Assembly (NCBI GenBank): GCA_019751575.1
Contig: JAIENF010000395.1
Span: 1 to 5,231, forward strand
Source: Burkholderiales bacterium
GTDB lineage: Bacteria; Pseudomonadota; Gammaproteobacteria; Burkholderiales; CAIKXV01
Length of the DNA stretch: 5,231 bases
Reading direction: 5' to 3'
This document shows, piece by piece, positions 1-5,231 of the stretch. Position 1 is the first letter of the stretch. Each line of letters begins with the position of its first letter. The notes beneath the pieces were generated by a model. The model did not search any database and had not been told where the DNA came from. It saw only the letters and a program-made list of their open reading frames with translations. A program made the translations under genes and the position numbers.

Positions 1-1
1 C

Positions 2-2506
2 TGGAACGGCACGCCCGGCGGCGTGGTGTCTCCGCGTACCGTCCCGGACGAGACGAACACCGACACCACCACCCAGCAGTTCGAGACCACCCCGGGCGTG
101 CCCTTCGGCCCGACCGACCTGGCGGGCACCACCGTCGACGGCGGCTTCGTCTGGCTGGACGAACTGGCCTACTTCATGTCGCGTGCCGACATCAGTCCTG
201 GCGCGTCAAACTTCCTCGGAGAGACAAGCACCGACCTGTTGCAGGGCAGGCAATCGGCGATCACGTACACCATCGGGTTCGCCGGTGCCAATTCACCGGT
301 GCTGCAGAACGCCGCGCAGAAATCGGGGGGCCAGTTCTACCTGGCAGAGGACAGTGACCAGTTGAAGGCGGCGCTGCTCAATGCGCTGGTGTCGATCCGG
401 GACTGGAACCCGACGGTGTCGGCACCGACGGTGCCGATCTCCGCGCTCAGCCGGACGCAGAATTCCACCGACGTGTACCTCGCGTTCTTCAGGCCGTCGA
501 CCACCCAGCGCTGGAGCGGCACGGTGAAGAAGTTCATGCTGGGCGACCCCCTGGCGGAACCGGGCGTCTGCGGCCCGGGCATCACCGACCTGTGCCTGAT
601 CGGACAGACGGTGCTCACGTCACCCAACAACAAGAACATCGAGAAGACGGAGTTCGATCCGATCACCAACCTCGAGACCGTGGTCGTGAACCCCGATGCT
701 TCGAGCTTCTGGGGACCAGCCGCGCTGCGCGACGCCGGCACGCCGGACAACGGCGGTACCGGCTACCAGCTGATCAACACCGCCGGCTACAACCCGTCGA
801 CACGCAGGGTCTACACACGCCTTTCGTCCGGAACCAATGCGGACCTCACCCATTCGAGCAACGCAGTCACGGAAGGCAATGCAGCCCTGACCAAGGCGTT
901 GCTCGGCAATGCCGCGATGAGCGACGCGCAGCGCTCGACGCTGCTCAACTGGACGCGCGGTGGCAACACGGGCGATGCCGCCTGCTCCGACGCCAGCGCC
1001 GCGACCGTCTGCACGGCCTGGCGGTCATGGGCCCATGGAGACGTCCAGCATTCGCGCCCGGCCCTGGTGACCTACAACCCGAGCACTACGCCGGCCACGC
1101 AGTACCTGTTCTACGCATCGAGCTCGGGCAACCTGCATGCGGTGGACGCCAATACCGGCGCGGAAAAATGGACGTTCCTGGTCGAGGAAGCGTTCCCGCA
1201 GCTCGCCGCCCTGATGGCCAACGGCGCCGGCGAACAGATCTACGTCGCCGATGGTTCACCGGTCATCCAGTTCAACGACGGCAACCAGAACGGAATCGTC
1301 GACGGCACCGACACGGTCTGGCTGTTCTTCGGGCTGCGCCGTGGCGGGCGAGCGTACTACGCGCTCGACATCACGAACATCGATGCGCCGCGCTTCATGT
1401 GGAAGATCACGCCGACGCAGATCTGCAGCGCGTCTTCCTGCAGCGCCACCACCGCCTATGCCGAGCTGGGCCAGAGCTGGTCCATGCCCACCATCGGACG
1501 GGTGCGCGCAGTGACAGACCCGGTGCTGCTGTTCGGTGGCGGCTACGACCCGAACCAGGACAACCGCCCGGTCGCCGCGGCCGACACCATGGGACGCGCG
1601 GTGTTCGTCACCAACGCCCGCACGGGTGCGCTCGAGATGGCGTTCACGGCGGCGAACGCGAGCGTGACCGGCGGTTCGATGTCGTTCAGCATCCCGTCGG
1701 ACCTGACCGCGATCGACACCGACCTCGAGGGCAACAACTTCATCGACCGAATCTACGTCGGCGACATGGGCGGCCAGGTCTGGCGCTTCGACGTCGGGCA
1801 TCCGGACAAGGCGCTCTGGAAAGGGCGGTTGCTGGCCACCCTCGCCACAAGCTCGCCGACCGACCGGCGCATCTTCTTCCCGCCAGCGGCCGTGAAGCAG
1901 CTTCGCCGGGGCGTGCGCTACGATGCGGTGATCGTGGGGACGGGCAACCGCGAAGATCCGCTGAAGGCCACGTCGAGCGACGTGATCGCGATGATCAAGG
2001 ATCCGGATCCTGGCCTTTTCGCCACGGCAACGGCTGTTGCCTCGATTGCGGGCGGCAATTTCCTCGACCTTGGATCGACCGCGCCCGGCGCGACCGAGAC
2101 CGCGCTGATCGACAACGCGACGGTGATGGGCTGGTACCGCACGCTCGACATCGGCGAGAAGGTGATCAACGCGCCGACGGTGTTCTTCGAGCGGATCCGC
2201 TTCGGCAGCTACACGCCGATAGCGCAATCCAACGCCTGCGTGCCGCCGGGCCAGGGCCGGATCAACGAACTCGACCTGCTCGGGGCATACACGATCCCGG
2301 TGAACGCCGGCTTCTCCCGCTTCTTCCCCGGCTTCGTGACCCGCAGCTACAGCTCGACCGGGCAGCTGCTGGTGCTGCCGGGTAACACGGCAGCGGGCCG
2401 GCGGGTGTTCTTCGTGTCGGTCGCCGACTCGCGGCTGTTCGGCCGCCAGCAGGTGGTGCTCGGCGCCGGGACCCGCGTCTACTGGTACACCGACCCGCAG
2501 AACTGA
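2..2506 (+). CDS. pilY1: PilY1/PilC-type type IV pilus tip adhesin and biogenesis protein, 5'-partial
   Basis: The reading frame is open from base 2, so the GTG at 23 is an internal valine and the true start lies upstream. 834 residues remain (PilY1 proteins usually have 1,000 or more), numbered here from the codon at 2. Residues 1 to about 135 are the end of a von Willebrand A-like domain (TYTIGFAG at 88-95, then a conserved LQNAAQKSGGQFY stretch). A PilC/PilY1 beta-propeller follows, with GDVQHSRP at 346-353, RRGGRAYYALD at 446-456 and DRIYVGDMGGQVWRFD at 582-597. Two EF-hand-like loops are visible: DGNQNGIVD (426-434) and DLEGNNFID (574-582). Cysteines lie in close pairs at 190/198, 328/337 and 475/480, plus one at 746, which fits an exported disulfide-bonded protein. 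No RGD motif is seen. Family members act at the pilus tip with the minor pilins, in calcium-dependent extension/retraction control and adhesion. The family call is firm; adhesive specificity cannot be read from this. Confidence 0.95.
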   Translation, partial: WNGTPGGVVSPRTVPDETNTDTTTQQFETTPGVPFGPTDLAGTTVDGGFVWLDELAYFMSRADISPGASNFLGETSTDLLQGRQSAITYTIGFAGANSPVLQNAAQKSGGQFYLAEDSDQLKAALLNALVSIRDWNPTVSAPTVPISALSRTQNSTDVYLAFFRPSTTQRWSGTVKKFMLGDPLAEPGVCGPGITDLCLIGQTVLTSPNNKNIEKTEFDPITNLETVVVNPDASSFWGPAALRDAGTPDNGGTGYQLINTAGYNPSTRRVYTRLSSGTNADLTHSSNAVTEGNAALTKALLGNAAMSDAQRSTLLNWTRGGNTGDAACSDASAATVCTAWRSWAHGDVQHSRPALVTYNPSTTPATQYLFYASSSGNLHAVDANTGAEKWTFLVEEAFPQLAALMANGAGEQIYVADGSPVIQFNDGNQNGIVDGTDTVWLFFGLRRGGRAYYALDITNIDAPRFMWKITPTQICSASSCSATTAYAELGQSWSMPTIGRVRAVTDPVLLFGGGYDPNQDNRPVAAADTMGRAVFVTNARTGALEMAFTAANASVTGGSMSFSIPSDLTAIDTDLEGNNFIDRIYVGDMGGQVWRFDVGHPDKALWKGRLLATLATSSPTDRRIFFPPAAVKQLRRGVRYDAVIVGTGNREDPLKATSSDVIAMIKDPDPGLFATATAVASIAGGNFLDLGSTAPGATETALIDNATVMGWYRTLDIGEKVINAPTVFFERIRFGSYTPIAQSNACVPPGQGRINELDLLGAYTIPVNAGFSRFFPGFVTRSYSSTGQLLVLPGNTAAGRRVFFVSVADSRLFGRQQVVLGAGTRVYWYTDPQN

Positions 2507-2517
2507 GTCCGGGACAG

Positions 2518-2545
2518 GCGGGCCTGCCGGTGACGGCAGGCCCGC
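2518..2545 (+). terminator. 12-bp hairpin 11 nt after pilY1 stop, possible terminator without U-tract
   Basis: Bases 2518-2529 (GCGGGCCTGCCG) and 2534-2545 (CGGCAGGCCCGC) are perfect reverse complements around the loop GTGA. In the plus-strand transcript the loop is a GNRA-type tetraloop, which favours a very stable hairpin. No T-run follows on either strand, so this is not a classical intrinsic terminator. It could end or stabilise the 3' end of pilY1 mRNA, with or without Rho. The structure is seen directly; the role is inferred. Confidence 0.5.
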
Positions 2546-2568
2546 TCGACTACCCGGGCAGCGCAGTG

Positions 2569-2601
2569 CGTTCGCGCGGCGTGGCCCCGGCCGCGCGAAC
2601 G
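2569..2601 (-). terminator. 12-bp hairpin 10 nt after ispH stop, possible terminator without U-tract
   Basis: Bases 2569-2580 (CGTTCGCGCGGC) pair perfectly with 2590-2601 (GCCGCGCGAACG) across a 9-nt loop. The repeat sits just behind the ispH stop codon on the minus strand and is unrelated in sequence to the hairpin behind pilY1. No T-run follows in the ispH direction. It may mark the 3' end of the ileS-lspA-ispH transcript. The pairing is seen; the terminator role is inferred from position. Confidence 0.45.
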
Positions 2602-2611
2602 GGTGGCGACT

Positions 2612-3580
2612 TCAGGGGCGGACGTCCCGAGCAGCGCGGGCGGCATCCGCGGCTGCGGTGAGGTTCCTGGGCAGCGGGAAGGTCACATGCTCTTCGATCC
2701 CCGACTGCTCGACGACTTCGATGCCGCCGAACGAGCGCAGCCGGTCGACCACTTCGCGCACCAGCACCTCCGGTGCCGACGCGCCGGCGGTGACGCCGAT
2801 GCGATCGCGACCGACCAGCCATTCGGCCTTCACTTCGCTCGCACGATCGACCAGGTAGGCGGGAATGCCGGCATTGGCCGCCACTTCACGCAGGCGGTTG
2901 GAGTTCGAACTGTTCGGGGATCCGACCACGATCATCAGGTCGCAGTTCGCGGACAGCTTCTTCACCGCGTCCTGCCGGTTCTGGGTGGCGTAGCAGATGT
3001 CGTCCTTCTTCGGGCCGATGATCTTCGGGAACCGTTCGGCCAGTGCGACCGTGATGCCGCGGGCGTCATCGACGGAGAGCGTGGTCTGCGTGACATAAGC
3101 AAGGTTGTCCGGATCGACGACCGCCAGGCGCGCGACGTCGTCGATCGACTCGACCAGGTGCATCCCGCCGCTGGCCTGGCCCATCGTGCCCTCGACCTCG
3201 GGGTGCCCGCGATGGCCGATCATCACGATCTCGCGGCCCTGGGCGCGCATCTTCGCCACCTCGACATGCACCTTGGTGACCAGCGGACAGGTCGCATCGA
3301 ACACGTTCAGCCCGCGGCCCTCGGCCTCGCGCCGCACTTCGATCGACACGCCGTGCGCGCTGAACACGACGGTGCTGCCACGCGGCACGGAATCGAGGTC
3401 CTCGACGAACACCGCCCCCTTCGTGCGCAGGTCGTCGACGACATACTTGTTGTGCACGACCTCGTGTCGCACGTAGACCGGCGCGCCATGCGCGACCAGG
3501 GCCTGCTCGACGATCTCTATCGCGCGGTCGACGCCGGCACAGAAGCCACGCGGGTTTGCCAGGATGACCTGCTTGGACAC
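2612..3580 (-). CDS. ispH: 4-hydroxy-3-methylbut-2-enyl diphosphate reductase (IspH/LytB)
   Basis: This cytosolic iron-sulfur enzyme reduces HMBPP to IPP and DMAPP, the last step of the MEP isoprenoid pathway. All family hallmarks are present in 322 residues (E. coli IspH has 316): the three cluster cysteines C14 ([12 protein letters not shown]), C98 ([10 protein letters not shown]) and C196 (KDDICYAT), the substrate-binding histidines H39 (VRHEVVHN) and H126, the catalytic glutamate E128 (GHPEVEGT), [13 protein letters not shown] and TAGASAP. I chose the GTG at 3580 because AAGGAG (3594-3589) lies 8 nt before it. The in-frame GTG at 3589 would give three more residues, but it overlaps that Shine-Dalgarno sequence. 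The protein then begins [13 protein letters not shown], close to the usual IspH N-terminus. It is the last gene of the ileS-lspA-ispH cluster, 29 nt after lspA, and converges with pilY1. The identification is firm. Confidence 0.97.
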   Translation of the reverse strand: MSKQVILANPRGFCAGVDRAIEIVEQALVAHGAPVYVRHEVVHNKYVVDDLRTKGAVFVEDLDSVPRGSTVVFSAHGVSIEVRREAEGRGLNVFDATCPLVTKVHVEVAKMRAQGREIVMIGHRGHPEVEGTMGQASGGMHLVESIDDVARLAVVDPDNLAYVTQTTLSVDDARGITVALAERFPKIIGPKKDDICYATQNRQDAVKKLSANCDLMIVVGSPNSSNSNRLREVAANAGIPAYLVDRASEVKAEWLVGRDRIGVTAGASAPEVLVREVVDRLRSFGGIEVVEQSGIEEHVTFPLPRNLTAAADAARAARDVRP

Positions 3581-3588
3581 GTTCGGCA

Positions 3589-3594
3589 CTCCTT
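3589..3594 (-). promoter_or_regulatory. Shine-Dalgarno site that decides the ispH start
   Basis: On the minus strand AAGGAG is followed by an 8-nt spacer and GTG at 3580-3578. The upstream GTG at 3589-3587 begins with the last G of this motif, leaving no room for ribosome placement. This supports the shorter ispH protein. Confidence 0.65.
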
Positions 3595-3608
3595 CGGTCG
3601 GGGTCGGG

Positions 3609-3614
3609 ATTATA
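3609..3614 (-). promoter_or_regulatory. Possible -10 box of an internal promoter before ispH
   Basis: The minus strand reads TATAAT, a perfect sigma-70 type -10 hexamer, spanning the lspA TAA stop codon in an otherwise very GC-rich sequence. A start about 7 nt downstream would leave a leader of about 20 nt carrying the ispH Shine-Dalgarno site. Against it, no -35 match is seen at 16-18 nt spacing (TCATGG at 17 nt) and there is no extended -10 TGN. This may be chance, helped by the TAA stop. Confidence 0.25.
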
Positions 3615-4143
3615 GCTTCGGCGCATCGGCGCCATGATCCGGCCGGAACGCATCCCAGACCAGCAGCACGGCACCGATGCTGATCGCCGAATCGGCGACG
3701 TTGAATGCCGGCCAGTGGTAGCCGAACACGTGGAAATCGAGGAAGTCGATGACCGCCCCCAGCCAGAGACGGTCGATCAGGTTTCCGACCGCACCGCCGA
3801 GGATCAGCGTCAACGCGACGCAGAACAGCAGGCGATCAGGATATCGGTGGAGCATCCAGGTGATCCAGCCCGAGGCGAGCAGCGCCACGCCGACGAAGAA
3901 CTCGCGCTGCCAGCCCGACGCGCCGGCCAGGAAGCTGAACGCGGCCCCCGGGTTGTAGACCAGGACGAGGTTGAAGAACGGGGTGACCTCGACCACTTCG
4001 CCAGACCGAAGCCACTGCAGCATGAGCACCTTCACGATCTGGTCGACCACGACCAGTGCGAACGCGGTGCCGAGCCAGTCCCTCAGCGTGCAGCGCGACA
4101 GCGCAGCGCCGATGCGGGTGCGCAAGGCACCGGCCTCAGGCAT
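3610..4143 (-). CDS. lspA: Lipoprotein signal peptidase (signal peptidase II)
   Basis: LspA is an inner-membrane aspartyl protease that removes the signal peptide of prolipoproteins just before the lipidated cysteine. The 177 residues (E. coli LspA has 164) contain the family motifs in order: VDQIVK with D34, [16 protein letters not shown] (58-71 region), NLIDR with catalytic D124, and FNVADSAIS with catalytic D151. About four hydrophobic segments are visible (roughly 24-44, 83-99, 104-120 and 152-165), as expected for four membrane passes. The ATG at 4143 lies inside the ileS end, so the genes overlap by 8 bp, which suggests translational coupling; only a weak GGCGAGA-like ribosome site precedes it. 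The N-terminus is about ten residues longer than in E. coli. No fkpB gene follows, unlike in E. coli. The identification is firm; the start is likely but not certain. Confidence 0.95.
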   Translation of the reverse strand: MPEAGALRTRIGAALSRCTLRDWLGTAFALVVVDQIVKVLMLQWLRSGEVVEVTPFFNLVLVYNPGAAFSFLAGASGWQREFFVGVALLASGWITWMLHRYPDRLLFCVALTLILGGAVGNLIDRLWLGAVIDFLDFHVFGYHWPAFNVADSAISIGAVLLVWDAFRPDHGADAPKL

Positions 4144-5231
4144 GGACGCGGGTCTCGCCGGTGCCCGACAGGTTGCCGGCACAGCGGCCGCAGATCGCCG
4201 GATGCCCGGCATGGCTGCCGATGTCGTCCCGGTAGTGCCAGCAACGCGCGCACTTCGCGCCCTGGCTCGCCACCGCCACCACGGAAGTTTCCGCGCCATC
4301 GGCGGCGCGCACGACACGGGCCGCGGACGTGATGAACACGAAACGCAGGTCGTCTCCGAGCGCGGCCAGTGCGTCATGCGCTTCGCCAGCCACATGCACC
4401 TCGACCTCGGCGGCGAGCCCGGAGCCGATGCTGCCCGCGGTGCGAAGCGCCTCGAGTTCCTTCAGCACCCGTGCGCGCACCTCGCGCACCGCAGACCAGC
4501 GCGCCTCCAGCGCCGGGTCGGCAGGCACGTCCGCCACCGGCGCCCACGTGGTCGTGAACACGGTGGACTCCGGGTCGCGCACCAGCACGGTCCACGCCTC
4601 GTCGGCCGTGAAGGTCAGCACCGGCGAGAACAGCTGCAGCAGCGTGCGCGCGATCTCGTGCAGCGCGCTCTGCGCCGAACGCCGTGCGAACGAACCGGGC
4701 GCGGTCGTGTACAGGCGGTCCTTCAGGATGTCCAGGTAGAACGCGCCGAGGTCTTCGGAGCAGAAGTGGTGAAGCCGCTGCACGCCCAGGTGGAACTCGT
4801 AGCGTTCGTAATCCGCGGCCACGGCGACGCGCAGGCGCTCCAGCAGCACGGCGGCGTAACGGTCGATCTCGACGCGCTGCGCCATCGGCACCGCGTGCAC
4901 CGCCGGATCGAAGTCGTCGACATTGGCCAGCAGGAAGCGGATCGTGTTGCGCACCCGCCGGTAGGACTCGACCACGCGCTTCAGGATCTCCTGGGAGATC
5001 GACAGTTCGCCCGAATAGTCGGTGGCCGCGATCCACAGCCGCAGCACGTCGGCGCCCAGAGAGTCGACCACCTGCTGCGGCGCGACCACGTTGCCCTTCG
5101 ACTTGCTCATCTTGCGCCCGGCACCGTCGACGACGAAGCCGTGGGTGAGCAGCGCCTTGTACGGCGGCGTGCCGTTCATCATGCACGACACCAGCAGCGA
5201 CGAATGGAACCAGCCGCGGTGCTGGTCCGAC
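4136..5231 (-). CDS. ileS: Isoleucyl-tRNA synthetase, C-terminal part (5'-partial at window edge)
   Basis: This is a class I aminoacyl-tRNA synthetase that charges tRNA-Ile in the cytosol. Only the last 364 residues are here, of about 930-950 usual, and the frame runs off the right edge, starting SDQHRGWFHSSLLVS, a hallmark stretch of the catalytic domain. The KMSKS signature is exact at 5113-5099 and binds ATP during activation. The anticodon-binding helical domain follows (from about LGADVLRLWIAATDYSG). The C-terminus carries a CARC...CGRC zinc site (4252-4181), the arrangement of bacterial IleS of the E. coli type, and ends GETRVHA. The TGA at 4138-4136 lies inside lspA. The GTG at 5191 (a valine in LLVSCMM) is not the start. 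As in many proteobacteria, ileS precedes lspA in one operon. The identification is firm. Confidence 0.97.
   Translation of the reverse strand, partial: SDQHRGWFHSSLLVSCMMNGTPPYKALLTHGFVVDGAGRKMSKSKGNVVAPQQVVDSLGADVLRLWIAATDYSGELSISQEILKRVVESYRRVRNTIRFLLANVDDFDPAVHAVPMAQRVEIDRYAAVLLERLRVAVAADYERYEFHLGVQRLHHFCSEDLGAFYLDILKDRLYTTAPGSFARRSAQSALHEIARTLLQLFSPVLTFTADEAWTVLVRDPESTVFTTTWAPVADVPADPALEARWSAVREVRARVLKELEALRTAGSIGSGLAAEVEVHVAGEAHDALAALGDDLRFVFITSAARVVRAADGAETSVVAVASQGAKCARCWHYRDDIGSHAGHPAICGRCAGNLSGTGETRVHA

Noticed and set aside
23..25. GTG as the start of pilY1
   Set aside because: The frame is open upstream to the window edge and the protein begins inside a von Willebrand A-like domain, so this is an internal codon.
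1256..2227. Minus-strand open frame of 323 codons antisense to pilY1
   Set aside because: Arg/Val/Ala/His-rich shadow of the pilY1 codon pattern with no recognisable domain.
592..2385. Long plus-strand open frame (597 codons) inside pilY1
   Set aside because: Its translation is Arg/His/Pro/Gln-rich low-complexity text typical of a shifted frame in GC-rich DNA, while the overlapping frame encodes clear PilY1 motifs.
2507..2611. Small RNA, attachment site or mobile-element end in the intergenic gap
   Set aside because: Only the two hairpins are visible; there are no direct repeats, tRNA-like fold or transposase remnants to support these readings.
2550..2822. Small minus-strand frame crossing the intergenic gap
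   Set aside because: Mostly overlaps ispH in another frame, is Arg-rich, and runs through the second hairpin with no conserved motif.
2603..3637. Plus-strand open frame of 344 codons antisense to ispH
   Set aside because: It covers the complement of ispH almost exactly and shows no domain; ispH carries all expected catalytic residues.
3613..4395. Longer 261-residue lspA frame starting at 4395
   Set aside because: The extra N-terminal 84 residues overlap ileS codons and look like shifted-frame text; LspA homology begins after the ATG at 4143.

Overview
The window looks like an ordinary chromosomal segment of a high-GC proteobacterium, most likely a gamma- or betaproteobacterium that makes type IV pili. 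The base composition is roughly two-thirds G+C by eye, with strong G/C preference at third codon positions. The gene neighbourhood (pilY1 facing ispH, lspA and ileS) resembles, from memory, the region of Pseudomonas where the minor-pilin operon meets the ileS-lspA-fkpB-ispH operon. The sequence does not let me name a genus.

Layout: positions 1-2506 (+) hold the C-terminal 834 residues of a PilY1/PilC-type pilus tip protein, whose start lies outside the window. Positions 2507-2611 are a short convergent intergenic gap with two separate perfect 12-bp GC-rich inverted repeats, one just behind each gene. On the minus strand, read right to left, follow ileS (C-terminal part only, 5231-4136), lspA (4143-3610, overlapping ileS by 8 bp) and ispH (3580-2612, 29 bp after lspA). 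There is no gene-free stretch longer than about 105 bases.

How the genes relate: ileS, lspA and ispH form a compact housekeeping operon (isoleucyl-tRNA charging, lipoprotein signal peptide cleavage, last step of the MEP isoprenoid pathway). pilY1 is probably the last or near-last gene of a minor-pilin operon entering from the left. Compared with the Pseudomonas arrangement, pilE (and pilY2) is not seen between pilY1 and ispH, and fkpB is not seen between lspA and ispH.

I found no sign of a new system, mobile element, RNA gene or CRISPR array. The points worth a second look are modest: the paired hairpins at the gene junction, the reduced synteny, a non-standard second calcium-type loop in PilY1, a start-site correction for ispH, and a possible internal promoter at the end of lspA.
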